Assembly: GCA_002304995.1 (NCBI GenBank)
Contig: DBPV01000038.1
Coordinates: 65,436 to 72,631 of the forward strand
Direction of reading: 5' to 3'
Source of the DNA: Syntrophaceae bacterium UBA1411
GTDB taxonomy: Bacteria > Desulfobacterota > Syntrophia > Syntrophales > Smithellaceae
Length of the DNA: 7,196 nt
Both the position numbers and the translations under genes were made by a program. Below are positions 1-5,405 of this stretch, in pieces; positions within the stretch are counted from its first letter, which is position 1, and every line of letters begins with the position of its first letter. The notes beneath the pieces were generated by a model that ran no database searches, was not told the origin of the DNA, and saw only the letters and a list, made by a program, of their open reading frames with translations.

Positions 1-1
1 C

Positions 2-61
2 ACAGGCGAGGCCCCCTTTTATGAAACGGAGTTCTTTAAGGTGCACCTGCCAAAATCCTGA
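2..61 (+). CDS. C-terminal tail of a gene entering from the left (possible ATP-binding regulator)
   Basis: Frame 2 is open from the window edge and stops at TGA 59-61, giving 19 residues that include ETEFFKVHLP. This acidic-aromatic strand pattern (E-T-x-F-F-x-V-x-L-P) followed at once by a stop resembles, from memory, the C-terminal end of ATP-binding proteins of the AlbA_2 / HATPase_c_4 type (putative transcriptional regulators related to Schlafen). With so few residues the family call is only a suggestion. The other two forward frames look less protein-like: one stops after seven codons, the other reads a Cys/Arg/Leu-rich string. Sequence to the left of the window would settle it. Confidence 0.35.
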   Translation, partial: TGEAPFYETEFFKVHLPKS

Positions 62-304
62 TGATATATTCATTCTGCATTTGCTGACAACAATGACGTA
101 TTGCAGAATCAATAACCATTTGTTGTTTGATTTTCGGTAGTTATTTTTTCAGGACAAAGCAGCGAAACGCTGAAGCGGCATAGAATGTCGGATTTTGTGC
201 ATCATGGATATTAATCGTTGTTTGAGAAATAAAATAATATAAAGATATGCAAAAGTAAAAAAGTGTCAAAGGGACGCTGTTACCTTTTTAACTTTAAAAA
301 TAGT
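62..304. other. AT-rich intergenic stretch, no gene seen
   Basis: No convincing coding frame is present and the stretch is clearly richer in A and T than the sequence on either side. It contains a perfect 8-base inverted repeat, ATTCTGCA (72-79) with TGCAGAAT (102-109), separated by 22 bases. It also has a weak AT stem, AATAAC (111-116) with GTTATT (140-145), that runs into four further T residues and could be a weak terminator for the gene ending at 61. A tight hairpin, CAGCG-AAA-CGCTG, lies at 160-172. TTGTTT (218-223) near TATAAA (238-243) looks promoter-like but the spacing of 14 is too short to call. Confidence 0.5.
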
Positions 305-368
305 TTCCAACCAGCGATTCATCGGATCGCGGTCCCGGGGGCCGCTCCGGCTTTGCTTTTCGTTCGGT
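305..368 (+). repeat. GC-rich imperfect inverted repeat, copy 1 (attC-like or terminator)
   Basis: This compact GC-rich block sits inside AT-rich DNA just before rsgA. The outer arms CCAAC (307-311) and GTTCGG (362-367) can pair with one bulged base. The inner arms CGGA-TC-GCGG (about 323-332) and CCGCTCCG (342-349) can pair with a two-base bulge, leaving a short G/C-rich loop. Outer simple boxes, inner boxes and bulged bases are the layout of an integron attC site, and about 64 bases falls in the usual attC size range. The right side carries CGCTCCGG-N4-GCTTTTCGT, which recurs at 1479-1499. The alternative is a rho-independent terminator, since the stem runs into a T-rich CTTTGCTTTT. Confidence 0.45.
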
Positions 369-379
369 GATATAATTTT

Positions 380-1438
380 ATGAATTTGCGTAATCTGGGT
401 TTCGACCCGTGGTTTGAGAAACACAAAAGTGATTTGCCTCAGGCGGGTCATGGCATTGCCCGCATATCGGCGGTTGACCGCGGCTCATACCTTATCAGAA
501 ACGAAAACGGAGAAGTTCCGGCCGAACTGGCCGGGAAGTTTTCTTATCAGGTTGAAAGCCCGGCAGACCTTCCCTGTGTCGGAGACTGGGTGACGGCGCA
601 ATATTATAACGATGACACGGCGGCAATCATTCACGGCGTGTTTCCCCGAAAAACTTTTCTGCGCCGCAGGACCGCCGGTGAAAATATCGACTACCAGATG
701 ATTGCCGCCAACGTTGACGGCGCTTTCATTGTGCAGTCATGCCATTTTGACTTCAATCCGCGCCGAATGGATCGGTACCTGGTCATGGCGGCCGAGGGCC
801 ATGTTGAGCCGATTGTCATCCTGACCAAGACAGACTTGATCAGCCCGGATGAACTGGACCTGAAGCTCGCGATCACCAAATCAACCGCTCTTACAGCCAG
901 AGTCGTTGCGCTCAGCAACGTAAGCGGCGACGGGTTTGGTGCGTTTAAAGAGATGCTCGTACCGGGAAAAACCTACTGCCTGCTTGGCTCATCGGGCGTC
1001 GGGAAGACGACGCTCATCAACCGCTTGATCGGTCAGGACGCTTTTAACACAAAAGCTGTCAGCGGAACCGGAGAAGGCACCCATACGACGACACGCAGGC
1101 AGCTCATCGTACTTGGTCAAGGCGCCATGCTGATTGATACTCCCGGAATGCGGGAGCTGGGCCTGCTTGGCACAGGCGATGGATTCAACCAGGGCTTTGA
1201 AGACATTGCCCTTCTTTCCGAGAGCTGTCGCTATGCGAATTGCACTCACGAACACGAATCCGGCTGTGCCGTCCGGGCGGCATTAAAAGACGGGAAATTG
1301 CATAAAGAGCGTTATGCCAGTTACCTGAAGCTCAGGAAGGAATCCGAATACTACGAGATGTCGTATCTGGACAAACGCAAGAAGGACAAAGCATTCGGTC
1401 GCTTCATAAAATCGGCCAAGAAACAAATGAAGGACTGA
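380..1438 (+). CDS. rsgA: Ribosome small-subunit-dependent GTPase RsgA
   Basis: RsgA (YjeQ/YloQ) is a cytoplasmic GTPase that binds the 30S subunit late in assembly and checks the decoding centre. At 352 residues this is full length. An N-terminal OB-fold region (about residues 20-110) precedes a circularly permuted GTPase domain: the G4 motif TKTD (149-152) comes before the P-loop GSSGVGKT (203-210) and the G3 motif DTPG (253-256). This order is diagnostic of the family. The C-terminal zinc knuckle has C283, C288, H290 and C296 with the usual spacing, followed by a basic tail. The ATG at 380 has only a weak GGTGA (366-370) as ribosome site, and that site overlaps the end of the upstream repeat. 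The downstream spacer carries a related repeat. Function is very sure. Whether this is the only rsgA of the genome or an extra copy cannot be told here. Confidence 0.95.
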   Translation: MNLRNLGFDPWFEKHKSDLPQAGHGIARISAVDRGSYLIRNENGEVPAELAGKFSYQVESPADLPCVGDWVTAQYYNDDTAAIIHGVFPRKTFLRRRTAGENIDYQMIAANVDGAFIVQSCHFDFNPRRMDRYLVMAAEGHVEPIVILTKTDLISPDELDLKLAITKSTALTARVVALSNVSGDGFGAFKEMLVPGKTYCLLGSSGVGKTTLINRLIGQDAFNTKAVSGTGEGTHTTTRRQLIVLGQGAMLIDTPGMRELGLLGTGDGFNQGFEDIALLSESCRYANCTHEHESGCAVRAALKDGKLHKERYASYLKLRKESEYYEMSYLDKRKKDKAFGRFIKSAKKQMKD

Positions 1439-1447
1439 AAACGCATT

Positions 1448-1504
1448 ACCGGACAAGTACAATGCAGCCGATCCGCTGCGCTCCGGTCCGGCTTTTCGTC
1501 AGTG
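1448..1504 (+). repeat. GC-rich imperfect inverted repeat, copy 2 (attC-like or terminator)
   Basis: The repeat begins ten bases after the rsgA stop. CCGGAC (1449-1454) pairs perfectly with GTCCGG (1486-1491). Inside lies a second small hairpin, GCAGC (1464-1468) with GCTGC (1475-1479). The right side, CGCTCCGG (1479-1486), four bases, GCTTTTCGT (1491-1499), matches copy 1 at 17 of 17 fixed positions with the same spacing. Copy 2 ends GTCAGTG (1498-1504) where copies 1 and 3 have GTTCGGT and GTTCGAC. The GC stem followed by TTTT would also serve as a terminator for rsgA, and the two readings are not exclusive. Confidence 0.5.
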
Positions 1505-1530
1505 CAGCAGAGAAATCAATTCACAACCAT

Positions 1531-1536
1531 AAGGAG
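1531..1536 (+). promoter_or_regulatory. Strong ribosome binding site that fixes the start of the yjhP-like gene
   Basis: AAGGAG lies ten bases before the ATG at 1547. The same frame is open further upstream, with an ATG at 1502, but that one has no ribosome site and lies in the repeat. The known E. coli homologue also begins at the MDIPRIF sequence. Confidence 0.8.
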
Positions 1537-1546
1537 ATATTTCATC

Positions 1547-2296
1547 ATGGACATTCCAAGGATCTTCAACATCACCGAAAGCGCTCATCGCATCCACAAT
1601 CCGTTCACACCCGAAAAACTCGCCACTCTCGGCGCGGTGTTGCGCCTGGAACCGGGGACCCGGGTGCTTGATCTCGGCAGCGGCTCGGGCGAGATGCTGT
1701 GCACCTGGGCGCGCGATTACGGCGTCACCGGCACCGGCATCGATATGAGCCAATTGTTCTCCGATCAGGCGAAGCGCCGCGCTCACGAACTCCGTGTTTC
1801 CGACCAGGTCGCGTTCATCCACGGCGACGCTGCCGGCTACGTCGCCGCCGAAAAGGTCGGTGTGGCGGCCTGTCTCGGCGCCACGTGGATCGGCGGGGGA
1901 GTCGTCGGCACCATCGAACTTCTCGCGAAAAGCCTCCGCACGGGTGGGATCATCCTCATCGGCGAACCTTATTGGTTGCAGTTGCCGCCGACTGAAGAAG
2001 TTGCCCAAGGCTGCCATGCCGGTTCGATCGCCGACTTTCTCGTGCTTCCGGAGCTGATCGCATCTTTCGGCAAGCTCGGCTACGACGTCGTGGAAATGGT
2101 TCTGGCAGACCGAGAGGGCTGGGACAGGTACGAGGCGGCCAAGTGGCTCACCATGCGCCGATGGCTCGAAGCCAATCCCGAAGACGAGTTAGCCAAAGAT
2201 GTTCGCGCCGAACTGACCGCGGAACCCGTGCGCTACGCCACGTACACGCGGCAATACCTGGGCTGGGGGGTGTTCGCACTGATGGCGCGGGAATGA
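1547..2296 (+). CDS. yjhP: Class I SAM-dependent methyltransferase, YjhP-like
   Basis: The product (249 residues) is a soluble Rossmann-fold methyltransferase of the UbiE / Methyltransf_11-25 kind. It closely matches my memory of E. coli YjhP from the first residues (MDIPRIF) to the last. Motif I is VLDLGSGSG (40-48). The acidic residue expected to hold the ribose of S-adenosylmethionine is D66 in TGIDMS. A GEPYW block (139-143) follows the motif III region. The stretch from about 185 to 212 (MVLADREGWDRYEAAKW and on) is the other landmark. The substrate of YjhP is unknown to me, so none is assigned. Codons are markedly G/C-ending (ATC, GGC, GCC) compared with the following gene, which suggests a separate origin. 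It is spaced 108 bases from rsgA and 122 from the next gene, each spacer holding a repeat, so tight operon coupling is not evident. The family call is firm; the symbol rests on recalled similarity. Confidence 0.88.
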   Translation: MDIPRIFNITESAHRIHNPFTPEKLATLGAVLRLEPGTRVLDLGSGSGEMLCTWARDYGVTGTGIDMSQLFSDQAKRRAHELRVSDQVAFIHGDAAGYVAAEKVGVAACLGATWIGGGVVGTIELLAKSLRTGGIILIGEPYWLQLPPTEEVAQGCHAGSIADFLVLPELIASFGKLGYDVVEMVLADREGWDRYEAAKWLTMRRWLEANPEDELAKDVRAELTAEPVRYATYTRQYLGWGVFALMARE

Positions 2297-2337
2297 AGAG
2301 ATTGCCTGACGACCCGGAAAGTGGTGAAAACAATCAG

Positions 2338-2416
2338 GCCTGACAAGCCGTCGCACCGTGCCGTTGAAAGCCTCGCGGACGCGGCACAGCCGCGTCGTCT
2401 GGGCTTTTCGTTCGAC
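2338..2416 (+). repeat. Imperfect inverted repeat, copy 3 (attC-like)
   Basis: The left end reads GCCTGAC followed by AAGCCGTCGCACC, close to the usual left end of an integron attC site (GCCTAAC then AAG...). The inner arms GTGCCG (2358-2363) and CGGCAC (2382-2387) pair over six bases. The right end reads GGGCTTTTCGTTCGAC (2401-2416), sharing GCTTTTCGTTCG with copy 1. The right end can also fold back on the left, AAGCC against GGCTT. The outer boxes GCCTGAC and GTTCGAC each differ by one base from the attC patterns RYYYAAC and GTTRRRY. A second GCCTGAC at 2304-2310, just outside, can pair GCCTGA with TCAGGC (2334-2339). The next gene's ATG lies two bases past the repeat. Confidence 0.45.
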
Positions 2417-2418
2417 AT

Positions 2419-3048
2419 ATGACCGAGATGATTCTTCATCCAAATGCAATCCGAGAAAAATTCGGTGATGACTACCTTGCCGATGAGCGGACCTTTATCA
2501 TGGGCATCGATCAGCGTATCACCAGACATTTCGCAGAACGATTCGCCGGCCTTAATGTTTTGGAAACCTGCACGGGAGCAGGATTTTCAACGATAGCGCT
2601 GGCAAGAACGGCCCAGCATGTAATCACCGTTGAAATTGACGAGTCTATCCGGAAAAAAGCGATCAGCAATGTGAAAAAAGCAGGACTTTCAGCAAAGGTA
2701 ACCTTTTTACTCGGCAGTATCCTTGAAGCGAAAACCCTAAAGAAAATACCAAAGGTTGACGCAGCTTTTATAGATCCTGATTGGGCCGTCACGGGGCCTG
2801 ATCACATCTATCGCTTTCAACAATCCAACACCCAGCCGCCAGCGGATTTGGTTTTAAGGAATATGCTCAACATGACGGATAATGTGGCTATTGTTTTGCC
2901 GCCATTTATACCGGTGGAGGAATTTGAAGGCCTCCCCGAACATGAGCTTGAAAAGATCTATCTGGGTGACAGCCATGAACTCTTTTGCCTTTATTTCGGC
3001 GACCTCATAAGATTCCCGGGGGTGACTGAGTTTTGTGTCGCAAAATGA
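2419..3048 (+). CDS. SAM-dependent methyltransferase resembling trimethylguanosine synthase (TGS1-like)
   Basis: The 209-residue product has a SAM-binding motif I, VLETCTGAGF (47-56). A post-I strand VITVEIDE follows, with E72 or D74 placed to bind the ribose, then the catalytic-loop position DPDW (119-122) in FIDPDWAVTGPDH. In eukaryotic TGS1 and its bacterial relatives this loop reads roughly S/D-P-P-W-G-G-P-x-Y, so the aromatic residue expected to stack on a purine is kept (W122) and the second proline is replaced by D121. This suggests N2-guanine or another RNA/base methyltransferase, but the substrate is inferred only from that motif. The gene is less GC-rich than its left neighbour. No Shine-Dalgarno is seen before ATG 2419; ATG 2428 in the same frame is possible. 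The frame is open upstream only to 2368 without a better start. Confidence 0.75.
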   Translation: MTEMILHPNAIREKFGDDYLADERTFIMGIDQRITRHFAERFAGLNVLETCTGAGFSTIALARTAQHVITVEIDESIRKKAISNVKKAGLSAKVTFLLGSILEAKTLKKIPKVDAAFIDPDWAVTGPDHIYRFQQSNTQPPADLVLRNMLNMTDNVAIVLPPFIPVEEFEGLPEHELEKIYLGDSHELFCLYFGDLIRFPGVTEFCVAK

Positions 3049-3559
3049 CGGCCTTGCTGAACAAGCGCATCCTGCCGGAGTTCCTGCCTCGCAAGGGCTG
3101 AAGACAAAGAGATAAAGGAGGTCGGCAAAGGAGGGCCGAAGGGGGATCACGTCTGTCGTTGACTTAAGTTATCGAATTTGACGCGCCTGTTTTCGAGCGG
3201 ACATGGATCGCTTCATGCGGCTCATGGTCGGAATCTATACAAAGAGATAGAGCCGGGTGTCAAAAGGTCAAAAGCAGACCTGAAACATTGTTGGATCCAT
3301 TGTTTATGACATCCAATCGAAATTACAAGCTCATAACCGCCACCGATGAAGAAAATAGCAAAAAATAACAATGCTTTTGAGAAACTTGAAAATATGCTAA
3401 ATATTTACTGAATGAAGGGTGGCGGCCGGCGGAATTTCCGTGTCTTCTGCATTAGGTCCTAAAACCGCTGGTTCAACAAAAGGCACATGGTTTACACGAG
3501 CAACGCAGGCCATCGTGTTTAAAAAAGACGAATAAAAATAAAAATTTAAGGAAAATGCT
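3049..3559. other. Gene-poor spacer with remnants and weak signals
   Basis: No confident gene is found in this 511-base stretch. An ATG at 3045 overlaps the stop of the preceding gene (ATGA) but its frame closes after 18 codons at 3101. CTGAACAAGCG (3058-3068) resembles the left side of the upstream repeats, without a clear right partner nearby. AAAGGAGGT (3114-3122) is a near-perfect ribosome site with no start codon at a proper distance. ATG 3346 opens a 21-codon frame ending at 3411, and GTG 3419 opens a 38-codon frame ending at 3535 that reads protein-like. TTTACA (3491-3496) could be a -35 box for the toxin-antitoxin pair, but no good -10 follows at 16-18 bases. Confidence 0.5.
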
Positions 3560-3781
3560 ATGCAAAAAAAGCTTACTGCAATTATTGAGCGCGAGGGCAA
3601 CGGTTATGTGTCACTGTGTCCGGAACTCGATATTGCCAGTCAAGGCAATACTATCGAGGAAGCCCGTTTAAATCTTCAGGAAGCTCTGGAGCTTTTTTTT
3701 GAATCAGCCTCGCCGGCGGAAATTAATACCAGATTACATGCCGAAGTATATGTAACACAGGTGGAGGTTGCCGTTGGGTAA
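3560..3781 (+). CDS. hicB: HicB-family antitoxin (short form)
   Basis: HicB antitoxins bind and block the HicA RNase. The 73-residue product shows the HicB/UPF0150 pattern: a first strand (KLTAIIERE, 4-12), the G-x-G-Y-V turn (13-17), the LCPELDIASQG segment (19-29) and the helix beginning NTIEEARLNLQEALELFFE (30-48). The C-terminal part (EVYVTQVEV) forms a likely last strand. No ribbon-helix-helix or helix-turn-helix domain follows, unlike longer HicB proteins. AAGGA (3548-3552) lies seven bases before ATG 3560. The antitoxin gene comes first and its last eight bases overlap the toxin gene, so the two are surely co-translated. Confidence 0.9.
   Translation: MQKKLTAIIEREGNGYVSLCPELDIASQGNTIEEARLNLQEALELFFESASPAEINTRLHAEVYVTQVEVAVG
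3763..3767 (+). promoter_or_regulatory. Ribosome binding site inside hicB that selects a TTG start for hicA
   Basis: GGAGG lies inside the last codons of hicB. A TTG at 3768 directly abuts it and cannot be used with it. The TTG at 3774 is six bases away, a normal spacing, and gives the expected MGKLRVLSG start of HicA. No ATG or GTG is available nearby in this frame. Confidence 0.7.
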
Positions 3782-3995
3782 ACTTCGCGTTCTTTCCGGA
3801 AAGCAAGTATGCAGCATTCTTTCCCAGCATGGATTTGTAGAAGTGCGCCAACGGGGCAGCCACATCGTCATGCAAAAACATCTTCCTGACACAACGATCA
3901 CCGTACCAGTTCCTGATCATTCTGAACTCCGCATCGGGACCCTGCAATCCATCATCCGTCAATCCGGTGTTTCAAAAAGCGAATTCGAATCTTAG
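3774..3995 (+). CDS. hicA: HicA-family toxin, mRNA interferase
   Basis: HicA is a small double-stranded-RNA-binding-fold RNase that cuts mRNA when it is free of HicB. From the TTG at 3774 the product has 73 residues, a normal length. Landmarks are the N-terminal GKLRVLSGKQVCSIL, the GFVEVRQRGSHIVM segment with the conserved catalytic histidine at position 30 (codon 3861-3863), the TITVPVPDHSEL strand-turn, and the closing helix GTLQSIIRQSGVSKSEF. All the key elements are present, so the toxin looks intact. It overlaps hicB by eight bases and has its ribosome site within hicB. Toxin-antitoxin pairs of this type are common in integron arrays and other mobile regions, consistent with the accessory look of the left half of the window. 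Confidence 0.92.
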   Translation: MGKLRVLSGKQVCSILSQHGFVEVRQRGSHIVMQKHLPDTTITVPVPDHSELRIGTLQSIIRQSGVSKSEFES

Positions 3996-4200
3996 TTCCA
4001 GCAAAAGCAAAGAAATAAATGGGCTGTTAACATTCAACTTTGCGGCAGCAAAGCCCTCGCTGTTCTGAATGCATGTGGCCAGTGACAACCAATTGACTGA
4101 CGGCGACCAAGATATTCAGGTTTGCACAAGCGTCGTCGATCATTTCATCTTTCACTATAAAAATCCCGGCTGCGGCTCTTTCGGATGCCCTATTCTGCAA

Positions 4201-4230
4201 TTGACAGTTTCCCCGTAAATCTGCTATCGA
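4201..4230 (+). promoter_or_regulatory. Candidate sigma-70 promoter for the tctC-like gene
   Basis: A perfect -35 box TTGACA (4201-4206) is followed after 18 bases by TATCGA (4225-4230), a weak -10 box that keeps the TAT. Transcription from here would leave a leader of about 145 bases before the gene at 4385. The weak -10 suggests activator dependence or a chance match. Confidence 0.35.
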
Positions 4231-4307
4231 TTCCCATCTATCGCATCACAGCGTCGCGTCTGTTGAAAAACGAGGAAGGATTTTGGAATTTTATGCGGGG
4301 CGTCCGG

Positions 4308-4337
4308 CATCCTTCTGCGCCACCGGTCTGAAGGATG
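4308..4337 (+). repeat. Inverted repeat in the leader of the tctC-like gene
   Basis: CATCCTTC (4308-4315) and GAAGGATG (4330-4337) are perfect inverted copies separated by 14 bases, extendable by two G-U pairs. No T-run follows. It could be an operator for a dimeric regulator or a leader hairpin. Confidence 0.35.
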
Positions 4338-4384
4338 TTCTTCGATACTCTATCGGCAATTCATGCAACCAAAGGTAGGACCGA

Positions 4385-5380
4385 ATGAAAAATATTTTTT
4401 CCTGGAAACCGGCGATTGTTTTGTTGGGAATCATAGTCCTGTCGGGCATACCGGCTGCCCGGGCAGAGGCCGCGTGGCCGGAACGGCCGATCACGATTCT
4501 GGTCGGTTTTGCGCCGGGCGGCCATATGAGCATCAGCGCCCGTGCGCTGGCGCAGCCGCTTGGCGCCCTTCTGGGGCAGCCGGTGGTGATTGAAAACAAG
4601 GCGGGCGGGACGGGAACGGTGGCCATCGCCTCCATGCTGGCGGCCAAACCGGACGGTTATACGCTTTGCGCCACGCCTACGTCGGTTCTCATCCGCGTCT
4701 CCCAGATGCAGAAGGTTCCCTTCAAACCTTTTTCCAGCTGCCGTCTGGTTCTGGGCTATGCCGCGCCGCAGCTGGGCATCATCGTAAAAAGCACCGCGCC
4801 CTGGAAGACGCTGGCAGACCTCGTCAAAGACGCCAAAGCCCGCCCCGGCGCGCTGAAGTTCGCCACGATCGGCGTCGGCAGCACGCCGCAGGCCGCGGTT
4901 GACGCAATCGCCTCCGCACAAAATCTGAAACTCATTCACGTGCCGTTCAAGGGCAGCGCCGAAGTCATTGCGGCCGTTCTGGGCGGTCATGTCGATTTTG
5001 CCTCCATGACGTCGGAATTTGTGCCCGCCGTTCGGTCGGGGCAAATCCGGCTTCTGGCGACCATGACCGAAAAAAGAGTGGCCGCGTTTCCCGATGTGCC
5101 GACATTGCGCGAGCAGGGCTACGATTTTGTCAACGATACGGTTTTTGTAATTGCGGCGCCGGCCGGCACGCCACCCGAGGTCTTATCCCGGCTGGAAGGC
5201 GCGCTGGCCCGGGCGGTGAAGAGCAGGGAATATCTGGAAGCGATCGACAAGCTGGATATGATTCCCATTCAATACGGCTCCGGAGAAATGGACGCTTTTC
5301 AAAAAAAGCAGTGGAAAATCATCAACAGGCATCTGGTCGGCTCCGGCGTGATCAAAGAAGCGGCCACGCCGCCGGAATAA
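4385..5380 (+). CDS. Tripartite tricarboxylate transporter substrate-binding protein, TctC/Bug family
   Basis: Proteins of this family are periplasmic receptors that capture carboxylates and similar solutes for TctA/TctB membrane partners. The 331-residue product has a signal peptide: K2, a hydrophobic core (about 10-22), and a cleavage site after ARA (27). There is no lipobox cysteine. The mature protein opens with WPERPITILVGFAPGG (31-46), the family signature. Further hallmarks are VVIENKAGGTGTVA, PDGYTL, HVPFKGSAEVIAAVLGGHVDF and the RLLATMTEKRVAAFPDVPTLREQGY block. In the first ligand loop the usual PGG-x-x-D-x-x-AR reads PGGHMSISAR, so the normally conserved aspartate is S49. AGGA (4377-4380) precedes ATG 4385. 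The acyl-CoA ligase follows 92 bases later in the same direction. No TctA or TctB is in the window. Family very sure; ligand unknown. Confidence 0.93.
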   Translation: MKNIFSWKPAIVLLGIIVLSGIPAARAEAAWPERPITILVGFAPGGHMSISARALAQPLGALLGQPVVIENKAGGTGTVAIASMLAAKPDGYTLCATPTSVLIRVSQMQKVPFKPFSSCRLVLGYAAPQLGIIVKSTAPWKTLADLVKDAKARPGALKFATIGVGSTPQAAVDAIASAQNLKLIHVPFKGSAEVIAAVLGGHVDFASMTSEFVPAVRSGQIRLLATMTEKRVAAFPDVPTLREQGYDFVNDTVFVIAAPAGTPPEVLSRLEGALARAVKSREYLEAIDKLDMIPIQYGSGEMDAFQKKQWKIINRHLVGSGVIKEAATPPE

Positions 5381-5405
5381 CGCTTCCGGAAAAGGAACGA
5401 ATGCA

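Larger units (their letters stand above)
3996..4384. other. Intergenic spacer before the tctC-like gene
   Basis: No coding frame of substance is seen. Just past hicA, a perfect hairpin CTTTGC-GGCA-GCAAAG (4038-4053) lies within weaker outer arms GGGCT (4021-4025) and AGCCC (4052-4056). There is no T-run after it, so it is at best a rho-assisted end. A promoter candidate and a leader inverted repeat further on are listed separately. The length suggests that the metabolic genes to the right have their own promoter and regulation. Confidence 0.5.

Noticed and set aside
21..140. ATG-started 39-codon frame at the left edge
   Set aside because: It has no ribosome site and a Cys/Leu/Arg-rich composition; frame 2 over the same bases looks more like a real protein tail.
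371..376. Perfect TATAAT box directly before rsgA
   Set aside because: It lies only three bases before the ATG, so transcription would begin inside the gene, and no -35 box is found at the proper distance (348-353 reads CGGCTT).
1502..1546. Upstream ATG extending the YjhP-like protein by 15 residues
   Set aside because: It has no ribosome site, overlaps the repeat, and the homologue starts at the internal methionine, which has AAGGAG in place.
1499..2017. Long minus-strand open frame opposite the YjhP-like gene
   Set aside because: It is the antisense shadow of a G/C-ending coding sequence, has no ribosome site, and shows no recognisable motifs.
3203..3250. Short methionine-rich frame starting at ATG 3209
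   Set aside because: It closes after about 15 codons, lacks a ribosome site and has no recognisable similarity.
3768..3773. TTG at 3768 as the hicA start
   Set aside because: It directly abuts the GGAGG ribosome site, leaving no spacer, and would add two residues not typical of HicA.
4361..5044. Minus-strand open frame of 227 codons opposite the tctC-like gene
   Set aside because: It reads as an Arg/Gly/His-rich string typical of antisense frames in GC-rich genes, while the plus strand has a full family match.
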